NCBI GenBank assembly: GCA_052386635.1
Contig: JBQTJY010000074.1
Coordinates: 1-22,590 of the forward strand
Source: VHBM01 sp052386635
Lineage (GTDB): Archaea > Thermoproteota > Nitrososphaeria > Nitrososphaerales > Nitrosopumilaceae
Reading direction: 5' to 3'
DNA length: 22,590 nt
In this document: piece by piece, positions 14,619 through 21,752 of the stretch
Numbering within the stretch: position 1 is the stretch's first letter
Layout of the letters: every line of letters begins with the position of its first letter
Made by a program: the position numbers and the translations under genes
Notes under the pieces: generated by a model
Databases searched by the model: none
Seen by the model: the letters and a program-made list of their open reading frames with translations, nothing else
What the model was told of the DNA's origin: nothing

Positions 14619-14644
14619 GAGTAGAAACAAAGGTGTGTGGATTT

Positions 14645-15850
14645 ATGGAAACAGATCCTGTTGATAAATTATTAGATGCAGTAGAATCAGGTAAATCATT
14701 AATTACAAACAGGGAAATTTTACACTTTACATACATTCCAGACACAATTCCACATAGAAATTCCGAACAGGAGCAGATCACACAAACATTAATACCAATT
14801 TTAAAACACTCTCGTCCATCAAACCTCTTAGTATATGGCAAACCAGGTACTGGGAAAACACTTGTTGTAAAGAAAATATTATCACAAATCCAAAAAAGAG
14901 TCGAAAAAAGTAACTTTCCAATCAAACTAGTATATGTTAACTCAAAAGAAGAAACCACGCTTTATGGCCTTTTAGTAAGTTTTGGAAGAGAATTAGAATT
15001 ATCAGAAAAAGAACTACCATCTACCGGTTTAGCAATAAGTGAAGTCTTTAAAAGACTATTAAAAACTATAGAAGAAAATCATTACAATGTAGTTTTTGTA
15101 ATTGATGAAATTGATCACTTAGTTCATTTGGTATCAAAAACTGGAAACGATATACTCTACCAACTTACACGAGCCAACGAGAGACTAAAAAAAGCAACCT
15201 TGACTTTGGTAGGCATATCAAACGATCTAACTTTCAAAGAACGCCTAGATCCAAGAGTCATTAGTAGCCTCGGTGAAGAAGAAATTGTATTTACAAACTA
15301 TACTGTTGAGCAATTAAAAAAAATATTAGAAGACAGAATTCAATTAGCCTTTATAAAAAATGCTATTGAGGAATCATCAATTAATCTATGTGCTGCAATG
15401 GCAGGAAGAGAACACGGTGATGCAAGAAGAGCAATTGATCTTTTACGTGTAGCCGGAGAAATAGCCGAAAGAGAACAATCTAACAGTATAAAAGAAGAAC
15501 ATGTTAGAAAAGCCTCACAAAAAATAGAAGAAGATAAAGAGACAACAGCTCTTCAATCTTATCCACTACATGAAAAACTTCTAATTATTGCAGTAATGAA
15601 GGCATCAGGTCTTTCAACAGGTGAGATCTATACTACATACAAATCCCTATGTAAGATAATTAGGCAAAGAGAACTTACACAAAGACGGGTAACACAAATG
15701 CTAAGTGAAATAGAGCTATCCGGAATCATTACTGGTAGAATCATTCATCAAGGAATACATGGAAGGACAAAGAAATACAAACTAACCATCTCACCTGAAA
15801 TGGTAAAAAACACATTTAAAGACGAACTAACATTTGAAGATATTTTGTAG
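14645..15850 (+). CDS. cdc6: Replication initiator Orc1/Cdc6
   Basis: A 401-residue AAA+ initiator that binds origin recognition boxes and recruits MCM helicase. Walker A is GKPGTGKT (65-72), Walker B is VFVIDEID (150-157), sensor 1 is the GISND region (190-194) and sensor 2 is GDARRA (258-263). A C-terminal winged helix follows from about residue 305 (ETTALQSYPLHEKLLIIAVM onward), ending with the wing HQGIHGRTKKYKLTI. Start is placed at ATG 14645, giving METDPVDKLLDAV; GTG 14633 would add four residues. The gene reads away from the ORB-like repeats immediately upstream and ends three bases before the stop of the convergent PolD small subunit. Confidence 0.96.
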   Translation: METDPVDKLLDAVESGKSLITNREILHFTYIPDTIPHRNSEQEQITQTLIPILKHSRPSNLLVYGKPGTGKTLVVKKILSQIQKRVEKSNFPIKLVYVNSKEETTLYGLLVSFGRELELSEKELPSTGLAISEVFKRLLKTIEENHYNVVFVIDEIDHLVHLVSKTGNDILYQLTRANERLKKATLTLVGISNDLTFKERLDPRVISSLGEEEIVFTNYTVEQLKKILEDRIQLAFIKNAIEESSINLCAAMAGREHGDARRAIDLLRVAGEIAEREQSNSIKEEHVRKASQKIEEDKETTALQSYPLHEKLLIIAVMKASGLSTGEIYTTYKSLCKIIRQRELTQRRVTQMLSEIELSGIITGRIIHQGIHGRTKKYKLTISPEMVKNTFKDELTFEDIL

Positions 15851-15853
15851 TGA

Positions 15854-17284
15854 TTAGTTTTCAGTTTTGAAATCTTTTCTATAAACTTTGAAATTTTTCA
15901 AATTTACAATAATGGCGATTCCAGGAGTAGGTGTTATACCAACACTTGCCTGAAATGGTGTTTGATGCTGCCATGTACCGGAATTTATCAATAAAACTCC
16001 TTTATACAAATCAAGTCCTACAACATGAACATGTCCTACATGAAAAACATCTGGAACTTCATCAATTAACATCATATCTTCTACTTCTGGAGCTAGGGGG
16101 GTTTGGCCACCATAAATAGGACTTAGATGTCGTGCTTGTAATAGCTGACGCATTACCTTGGTAGGGTTGTCAAAACTCAACCCCGGTGTGGTCCTTACAA
16201 TATCATCAATACTTTGTCCATGAAACATCAAAACCTTGACTTCATTTAGTGATATTAAGGCAGGATTTCCAACCATGAAAAAATTTTCACGATTCCATAA
16301 ATCTAAACCATATTTCTTAGGGATGGCAGGTTGTGGAAGCGCTCTTCTTCCAGGGTCATGGTTGCCAGGCATGATAAACACCTTGATATGTTTTGGAATT
16401 TTTTCCAAAATTTCTACTACCTTTTTTAATTGCTCGTTTACATTTGTAAAAACCAACTCCTTTTCTTGATTTGGATATATGCCAATACCATCTACCACAT
16501 CTCCTGCCACTAACACAAATCGAACTTTACGTGCAATAGGATCGGGAGAAGCAAGCCATGAAACAAAATCTCGCAACTCTTTTTCCATAAAATATTTACT
16601 TCCTATATGTAGATCTGATAGGAAAACGGCAAAAGTTTCTGTTTTAGAATAATTTGGAACATGATCTGGTATGTTTGGAACTATGATATCTTTTACAATA
16701 AAACCCCCATTCCTACCTAATGAGATCCGTTCCATTACAAACTGGTCTATTAGAAGACTGTTTGCAATATTTTGCAAATCTTTATCAAAAACAACCCCCT
16801 CTAAACTTCCAGTAGGATCATCTATAACCAATTTTGTAACATTTCTTTCTGAATTTCGTTCAACTAAGAGTCCACAGACAAAAACATCAATATCTGATTT
16901 TGATGATATTATAGATGAAATCGATTTTAACAACTTGGCTTCTGGACGATTAGAAATAATCCGTTTTAATTTTGAAAAGCGATCAGAGAAGAGTGCACCA
17001 AATCCTATTATTCCTTCTGAAGAGGTAATCTTTAGAGTAGGATCTGATAAAATTTTATGATCTGAAAGTAACGCTTCTTCATCTTTTAAACCCAAAAAAA
17101 CTTCCAAATCTTCTTGATTTATATGAAATACTTTTTGTTTTGTTTTTTCACGAACAATATCTCTAATAACTTTCTCTAAATCACTAATCTCTACTTTTTC
17201 AAGAATCTCAAATGCGTCAGGATGAATTTGAAAGCCTTTATTTAAAGCGTAATTTAGTGCAAAAACAACATCTTTTTTCATCAT
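15854..17284 (-). CDS. polB: DNA polymerase D small (proofreading) subunit, DP1
   Basis: A 476-residue DP1. It has an N-terminal helical domain (about 1-85), a linker, an OB fold around residues 130-205, and a C-terminal Mre11-like calcineurin phosphoesterase giving 3'-5' exonuclease activity. All metal motifs are present: SDLHIGS (223-229), GDVVDGIGIYPNQ (261-273), PGNHDPG (306-312), MFHGQSIDD (353-361) and GHVHV (417-421), followed by NSGTWQHQTPFQ. Proofreading is therefore probably intact, unlike the inactive eukaryotic B-subunits. Two ATGs (17284, 17281) begin the frame; the leftmost is used. The gene is convergent with cdc6 and separated from its partner DP2 by the origin region. Confidence 0.95.
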   Translation of the reverse strand: MMKKDVVFALNYALNKGFQIHPDAFEILEKVEISDLEKVIRDIVREKTKQKVFHINQEDLEVFLGLKDEEALLSDHKILSDPTLKITSSEGIIGFGALFSDRFSKLKRIISNRPEAKLLKSISSIISSKSDIDVFVCGLLVERNSERNVTKLVIDDPTGSLEGVVFDKDLQNIANSLLIDQFVMERISLGRNGGFIVKDIIVPNIPDHVPNYSKTETFAVFLSDLHIGSKYFMEKELRDFVSWLASPDPIARKVRFVLVAGDVVDGIGIYPNQEKELVFTNVNEQLKKVVEILEKIPKHIKVFIMPGNHDPGRRALPQPAIPKKYGLDLWNRENFFMVGNPALISLNEVKVLMFHGQSIDDIVRTTPGLSFDNPTKVMRQLLQARHLSPIYGGQTPLAPEVEDMMLIDEVPDVFHVGHVHVVGLDLYKGVLLINSGTWQHQTPFQASVGITPTPGIAIIVNLKNFKVYRKDFKTEN

Positions 17285-17299
17285 CAACAAATAAAATGT

Positions 17300-17312
17300 G
17301 TTTTAATTAAAT
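17300..17312. promoter_or_regulatory. Bidirectional TATA-like element between DP1 and a membrane protein gene
   Basis: The near-palindromic GTTTTAATTAAAT is centred about 22 bp before the DP1 ATG on the minus strand and about 54 bp before the ATG at 17360 on the plus strand. A second element TTTTATAAA (17342-17350) is too close to 17360 to act with the usual spacing for that start. Assigned by composition only. Confidence 0.35.
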
Positions 17313-17359
17313 TTGCTCAATACCCCAACCCTCAAATATCATTTTATAAACAAAAACAC

Positions 17360-17899
17360 ATGTATGATAAAAAAAGAATAATCACATTTTTTATTTTTGT
17401 TGGATTATTTTCAATTTCCTTTGCGGTGGGTGCAGAAACAACTGTTTCTGAAGAAGAAGCTAAGCTATTCCTTGAACAATTTGAGGCTCTAGTTGAAAAC
17501 ATTGATTCTATTGGAATATTCTTACATAATCTTGTAATAGCACTACCAATGTTTATTCCTGGATTTGGGATCGTTTGGGGATTTTTTGCATCATGGCAGA
17601 CAGGAGTTGCTTTTTCTGCGTTTAAAACAATTAACCCAACATTAATTCAAATCCCATCATTATCAATACTTTACCTAACTCCATTTGGTTTAATGGAGCT
17701 TGCAGCATATTCAATAGCAATGTCACGAAGCTTATTTCTGGTACAGAAACTCATTAAAAAAATTCCACTAAAAAAAGATGGTAAAGTTACAGGTATTGAA
17801 GTAGGTGTAGTTATAGCACTATTGTTAGCTGGTGGATTTATTGAGGTATATATGATCGAATTATTTGAGAAAGGTGAACTACAAGTACCAGAGATCTAG
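17360..17899 (+). CDS. SpoIIM-like (stage II sporulation protein M family) membrane protein
   Basis: A 179-residue membrane protein. Residues 7-24 are a hydrophobic, signal-like segment ending near FAVGAE, followed by an acidic amphipathic stretch. Further hydrophobic segments lie at about 50-78 (FLHNLVIALPMFIPGFGIVWG), 100-125 (SILYLTPFGLMELAAYSIAMS) and 147-168. The Asn in HN, the PGFGxxxG turn and the PFGLMELAAYS motif with its conserved Glu match the SpoIIM/DUF95 family. That family is common in non-sporulating archaea, where its role is unknown. It stands alone, head to head with DP1 and followed by the cupredoxin-like gene. Confidence 0.65.
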   Translation: MYDKKRIITFFIFVGLFSISFAVGAETTVSEEEAKLFLEQFEALVENIDSIGIFLHNLVIALPMFIPGFGIVWGFFASWQTGVAFSAFKTINPTLIQIPSLSILYLTPFGLMELAAYSIAMSRSLFLVQKLIKKIPLKKDGKVTGIEVGVVIALLLAGGFIEVYMIELFEKGELQVPEI

Positions 17900-17945
17900 G
17901 CTTGTTTAGATATACTATATAATACATCTAAAATAATTTAGTAGC

Positions 17946-17955
17946 AAATTATAAA
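17946..17955 (+). promoter_or_regulatory. TATA-like box of the cupredoxin-like gene
   Basis: AAATTATAAA is centred 28 bp before the ATG at 17979. No Shine-Dalgarno-like sequence precedes the start, consistent with a leaderless mRNA. Confidence 0.5.
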
Positions 17956-17978
17956 CTAAATAATCTCAAACTACACTA

Positions 17979-18980
17979 ATGCGAGCATTCAAAATTCTAA
18001 TGTTTATGATTCTAGGAGTAGCAATTGGATTATTCATGCAAGAGGCACATGCACAAATTATTTCAAGTAACGCATTTTCATTAGAAGGTGCAGGATTTAT
18101 CGTCACAGAAAACTCACTTAAAACATCTCAACTTGATCTATTTCTATCTACAACCACAAAAACAACAAGGGATACGAATTTTGTTGTTGATGATGGCATA
18201 ATCACCATAAATAACGAAGATTTTATTGCAACTGATCTGAGTGGAACCATTTTAAGAGATGGTAGGTTTATCAGGTTGCAAGGAACAGCAGAAAACCCAT
18301 CAGGTGGTGAAATCTCACTTCAATTTTTTGGCAGATTAATAGAGAAATCTACTCAAGGTTCTGTTTATGGTTTTACGGGAAGCTTAACACAAGAGGGTAG
18401 TTCTTCTAAAATAATCTACACGACAAAAATTTCAGCATTTGAAAAAGTAACAATACCCACATCAACTCCTACACAATCTAAAGATATTATCGTTCGTATA
18501 TTGAAAGGCTCATCAGATCCAAGTAGCATCACTTATACTGATAAGGCCGGCCAAGCTTTTTCGTTATTTAATTACTATTCACATGATAGGATTATAATCA
18601 AACCAGGTACCACAATCACTTTTGTAAATGATGACAGTGTTGCACATAGTGTGACTAGTGGATCTGGATTAGGACAAAATAGTAGATACACAGAAGCTGC
18701 AGCTAGTGGCAGACAATTTGCTTGCGAAGGCGATACTTCCAAAATTAGAGATTCAGGAAACAACTACATCCAACAAAAATGTATTTTTGTAATTGATGGA
18801 AGAGTAAAAAGTGGTCCTATACAACCAGGAGGACAGTGGAGCGTAACAATAAATGAAATGGGATTTTACAGACTGGTGGACATTGATTATCCATGGATGA
18901 ACATAGTAATCTATGCATTTCCTCAATCTAGCTCAGTTACTATCGGAAATCCTGATCCAGACGATGCTAGGAAAAACTAG
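17979..18980 (+). CDS. Secreted protein with a C-terminal cupredoxin-like domain
   Basis: A 333-residue exported protein. The signal peptide is at residues 1-25, with likely cleavage after AHA. A beta-rich N-terminal domain spans about 26-155, a Thr/Pro linker 156-167, and a cupredoxin-like domain 168-320 carries IIIKPGTTITFVNDDSVAHSVTSG (His223) and the closing GFYRLVDIDYPWMNIVIYAF strand. In thaumarchaeal blue copper proteins the last segment normally reads like Cys-x-x-His-Pro-Trp-Met. Here the Cys is missing and Tyr304 replaces His, while Met307 remains, so a type 1 copper site is unlikely to form. Cys249 and Cys268 may form a disulfide. The function may be structural or another metal may bind. 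Its 3' end overlaps the convergent cbiE-like gene by 14 bases. Confidence 0.75.
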   Translation: MRAFKILMFMILGVAIGLFMQEAHAQIISSNAFSLEGAGFIVTENSLKTSQLDLFLSTTTKTTRDTNFVVDDGIITINNEDFIATDLSGTILRDGRFIRLQGTAENPSGGEISLQFFGRLIEKSTQGSVYGFTGSLTQEGSSSKIIYTTKISAFEKVTIPTSTPTQSKDIIVRILKGSSDPSSITYTDKAGQAFSLFNYYSHDRIIIKPGTTITFVNDDSVAHSVTSGSGLGQNSRYTEAAASGRQFACEGDTSKIRDSGNNYIQQKCIFVIDGRVKSGPIQPGGQWSVTINEMGFYRLVDIDYPWMNIVIYAFPQSSSVTIGNPDPDDARKN

Positions 18981-19668
18981 TATATGATTCCAATTTGGTT
19001 TGATTAAAAACCATAACAACTAGATCAGAAAACATCCTTCCCTCTAATTCGTTTGTTGTACCAACAAACGATGATTCATTAGAATTTGTTAATGATTCAA
19101 AAACATGAACCTTAATTTTTGATGTGTTAAAACCACTCTTTCTTAGGTAAACTGCGATCTCTGATGGCATAAAATTTTTTTCTGGATTCTTTGGCCATGG
19201 CCTTGGCACAACAATTACACTAAAACCATCTAAAAGCGCTTTTTGCAACTCAAGTTTTTTTTCATCAATAGAGGCTGTTATATGCATTGTGATTACTCTA
19301 GCTTTATCCAGAGGAACTCGGGCTTTTGCAGCTGCTACTTGAATGGAACTTATACCAGGAATAACCTGTACCTTGCCAAAAATCTCGATTAATCTATCCA
19401 CTACCTCTGACTCTGAAAAATTCACATCACCAGTAAATGGTACTACCAACGTTCTGTTTCCTAATTTAGCTTTAATTTTTTGATAAACTTCTTCTTGCGA
19501 ACTCATTGTTATCTCATAAACCTCTTTATTTGAAAGAAGCGTCTCAATTGTTTTTAGAGTATATTTGTATCCGACTATCACATCAGAATCTTGAATTGTC
19601 TTTCTGGCAACATCAGTAACGTAATCTTGGGATCCTGGACCCACCCCAACTGCATAAACTACTCCCAT
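18967..19668 (-). CDS. cbiE: Cobalt-precorrin/precorrin-6Y C5(,15)-methyltransferase, CbiE type
   Basis: A 233-residue SAM-dependent tetrapyrrole methylase acting in corrin-ring assembly for cobalamin. It shows the N-terminal VGVGPG loop (7-12) with the following ADVIVG-like segment DSDVIVG, a glycine loop at about residue 80 (TGDVNF, where most family members read GDP), and VIPGISSIQVAAAKARVPLD (102-121), which is typical of CbiE rather than CbiF/CbiH. The start is ATG 19666-19668, two bases after the upstream stop codon; an ATG at 19701 would overlap the upstream gene and add 11 unconserved residues. Other members of this tetrapyrrole methylase family are possible, but CbiE fits best. No other cobalamin gene lies in the window. 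Confidence 0.8.
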   Translation of the reverse strand: MGVVYAVGVGPGSQDYVTDVARKTIQDSDVIVGYKYTLKTIETLLSNKEVYEITMSSQEEVYQKIKAKLGNRTLVVPFTGDVNFSESEVVDRLIEIFGKVQVIPGISSIQVAAAKARVPLDKARVITMHITASIDEKKLELQKALLDGFSVIVVPRPWPKNPEKNFMPSEIAVYLRKSGFNTSKIKVHVFESLTNSNESSFVGTTNELEGRMFSDLVVMVFNQTKLESYTSFS

Positions 19669-19669
19669 T

Positions 19670-20185
19670 TTACTTCGTGATCTTTTGTCTTTCTTTAACA
19701 TATTGAACAAAAGGTGACCAATCCACCCTCATGTATTTAGTAGGATCTTTTGCAGGATATTTCACCCAATCTAAAACAATGGAAAACTGATATTTTTTTA
19801 TCTTACCATCTTCACTTAACTCGACATTTAACACACTACCCCATGATTTTTCTTCACTATCAATACTCAAAATATTATCAAAATCTACCTCTAAATTTTT
19901 ACTAGTTTGTAAATCTAGTCGTAAACTTTCTTCATTATATCCATCATGACGGATCATTACATTTTTTGATTTAAGTAAAGTTACAGCTTGCCTTTGTATT
20001 GCTGCTTGCCACCACTTCATTTTTGCTTCAGTCTTTGTCACAAACATCAAATGCTTGTCAGTTAAAAATAACATTCCTTCTTTTCCACTAATTGAAAAAA
20101 ACTTCCTTGTTTGTCTCCAAACTGATAAAATATGCGTTTGTATTTGTTCATTGGAATCCATGATAAAAAATTTATGTATACTCAT
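19670..20185 (-). CDS. Cytosolic protein of unknown function (PH/GRAM-like fold suspected)
   Basis: A 171-residue soluble protein without a signal or membrane segment. Its text alternates short strands (GKEGMLFLTDKHLMFVTKTEAKMKWW; LRLDLQTSKNLEVDFDNILSIDSEEK; VLNVELSEDGKIKKYQFSIV) and ends in a helix. This resembles small bacterial-type PH/GRAM domains, in particular the L-x-L-T-D-x-H-L-x-F-V strand. That is a pattern impression, not a proven homology. ATG 20185 is 26 bp from the TATA-like element shared with the divergent gene; ATG 20161 is the alternative. It is probably cotranscribed with cbiE, whose start follows its stop at once. Confidence 0.6.
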   Translation of the reverse strand: MSIHKFFIMDSNEQIQTHILSVWRQTRKFFSISGKEGMLFLTDKHLMFVTKTEAKMKWWQAAIQRQAVTLLKSKNVMIRHDGYNEESLRLDLQTSKNLEVDFDNILSIDSEEKSWGSVLNVELSEDGKIKKYQFSIVLDWVKYPAKDPTKYMRVDWSPFVQYVKERQKITK

Positions 20186-20205
20186 TAAAAACCAATGTTT
20201 ACATA

Positions 20206-20216
20206 GCTTTTATTTG
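20206..20216. promoter_or_regulatory. Single TATA-like element between two divergent genes
   Basis: GCTTTTATTTG (reverse CAAATAAAAGC) is centred 27 bp from the ATG at 20238 on the plus strand and 26 bp from the ATG at 20185 on the minus strand. One element could therefore specify a leaderless start in either direction. Confidence 0.45.
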
Positions 20217-20237
20217 AGATGTAAACCGAAACCTTCA

Positions 20238-21752
20238 ATGCATTTAAAATTATTTATCGTTTTTTCACTATTACTTATTCCACTACAATCATTTGCACAA
20301 GAAGATAAGTTAGTTATCTTTCATACACCGTCTGGTAAGCTTGTAATTGAGCTATTTCCTAACGATGCACCAAAGACAGTTGAGAATTTTTTAAAATTAG
20401 CAGAAAGCAAATTTTATGATAGAACAATTTTTCATAGAATCCAAAATTTTACAATACAGGGTGGTGATCCATTAACAAAACCTGGCGCTTATGAATATAC
20501 CTCCCAGTGGGGTACAGGTACAGCCGGATATACAATTCCAGCTGAGTTTAATGACATAAAACACAAAAAAGGCATTGTATCTATGATACGAGCACCTACT
20601 GATCCAGATAGCGCAAGCTCACAATTTTTTATAGTACACAAAGATGCGAATCATCTTGATGGCAAATATACAGTGTTTGGTCGTCTTGCTACTCAGGAAA
20701 GTTATGAAACACTTGATAGAATAGCTTCACTTGAAACTGCACCAAACGGCATAGCATTTCAATGGGGAGAAACAGAGATCCTAAAGACCGAGATTGTTAG
20801 TCATTCACAGATACCAGATCTATTAGAATTAGGTAAACCAGAAAAAATGGAAAAACCTGCTGGAGAAATTTCTGGCTCTAAATATTCTAATAAAAAATTA
20901 GGATTTTCATTTTTAGCACCAGAGGGATGGGTATTACAACAACCTCAAAAAACACAACCTATCATTCCTGACGTAGCAGCTATAGGTCCTAAAGTAAATG
21001 GCATTCCACCTGCAATCTATATCTCTGTAAATGAGAAAAACGATAAATCTTTTGAAGAATATATTATTGAAGTTAAAGGCTCACTCCAAAACTCAATAGA
21101 GTCAGGCGAACTTGTGATCTTAAATGAAAACAAAACAATAGTTAATGGAAAAAGTGCATATGAAATTAATGTAGTACAAGCTTTTGCTAATGATGCAGGA
21201 AACATTGTAAATATGAAATTAAAATCAGTTATCATTTCAGGACCTGACAAATTCTATACTATAGGATACGCAAACAGTGAAGAAAATTTTGATTCTACAC
21301 TTCATCTTTTTTATGAATCAGTAAACTCATTTACCATACTTTCAAATGAAACCAACTTACAAACAAAAACTGAATCACAAAATAATGAAGGTGGCTGTCT
21401 TATTGCTACGGCGGCTTTTGGAACTGAGCTTGCACCTCAAATCCAACTATTAAGAGAAATCCGTGATGAAACAGTACTTGGGACGCATTCTGGTGCAGCA
21501 TTTATGTCAGTCTTTAACTCAATTTACTATTCATTTTCTCCAACAATAGCTGATCTTGAACGACAAAATCCAATGTTTAAGGAAACTGTAAAGTTTGTAA
21601 TAACTCCACTACTATCATCATTATCATTGCTACAATATGTTGACATTGATTCAGAAACTGAGATGATAGTTTATGGGATTGGAATTATTCTATTAAATGT
21701 CGGAATGTATTTTGTAGCTCCTTTAATGTTAATTCATAGATTTAAGAAATAA
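20238..21752 (+). CDS. Secreted cyclophilin-type peptidyl-prolyl isomerase with PsbP/Mog1-like and CFI-box C-terminal domains
   Basis: A 504-residue exported multidomain protein. The signal peptide is at 1-20 (cleavage SFA/Q). A cyclophilin domain spans about 24-190 with FHRIQNFTIQGGDP (65-78), SSQFFIVHKD (128-137) and HLDGKYTVFG (139-148), including the catalytic Arg67, so isomerase activity is likely. A domain at about 215-370 with LGFSFLAPEGW and SFxxY...L helices resembles the PsbP/Mog1 fold. The C-terminal ~120 residues start GGCLIATAAFG (385-395) and run through YYSFSPTIADLERQNPMF to a membrane helix at 476-498 and a basic end. This 'CFI-box' tail recurs on thaumarchaeal surface proteins and probably anchors it outside the membrane. 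An upstream extension of the frame to 20055 lies within the divergent gene and is not used. Confidence 0.88.
   Translation: MHLKLFIVFSLLLIPLQSFAQEDKLVIFHTPSGKLVIELFPNDAPKTVENFLKLAESKFYDRTIFHRIQNFTIQGGDPLTKPGAYEYTSQWGTGTAGYTIPAEFNDIKHKKGIVSMIRAPTDPDSASSQFFIVHKDANHLDGKYTVFGRLATQESYETLDRIASLETAPNGIAFQWGETEILKTEIVSHSQIPDLLELGKPEKMEKPAGEISGSKYSNKKLGFSFLAPEGWVLQQPQKTQPIIPDVAAIGPKVNGIPPAIYISVNEKNDKSFEEYIIEVKGSLQNSIESGELVILNENKTIVNGKSAYEINVVQAFANDAGNIVNMKLKSVIISGPDKFYTIGYANSEENFDSTLHLFYESVNSFTILSNETNLQTKTESQNNEGGCLIATAAFGTELAPQIQLLREIRDETVLGTHSGAAFMSVFNSIYYSFSPTIADLERQNPMFKETVKFVITPLLSSLSLLQYVDIDSETEMIVYGIGIILLNVGMYFVAPLMLIHRFKK

Larger units (their letters stand above)
14181..14644. other. Probable chromosomal replication origin (oriC-like region)
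   Basis: A 464 bp stretch without a credible gene, placed between a winged-helix gene and orc1/cdc6. It contains two direct, nearly identical 25-bp elements (14341-14365, 14403-14427) and an inverted partial copy (14485-14504) that resemble archaeal origin recognition boxes: GTGGAAA, a short A/T spacer, then a G-run. The G-rich ends of the direct pair and of the inverted copy face one another across 14428-14484. Several TGTTAACA palindromes are interspersed. A/T-rich runs occur at 14280-14325 and 14505-14620, the latter with a small inverted repeat (TAACTAA 14539-14545, TTAGTTA 14574-14580). Archaeal origins commonly adjoin cdc6. Firing and the exact unwinding site are not shown by sequence. 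Confidence 0.8.

Noticed and set aside
14587..14958. 123-codon minus-strand frame covering the cdc6 start and part of the origin
   Set aside because: It lies mostly antisense to the conserved AAA+ N-terminus including Walker A; not a plausible gene.
20055..20237. Upstream extension of the cyclophilin frame by 61 residues
   Set aside because: It runs antisense through the start of the divergent gene, and the ATG at 20238 directly begins a good signal peptide with a promoter at the right distance.
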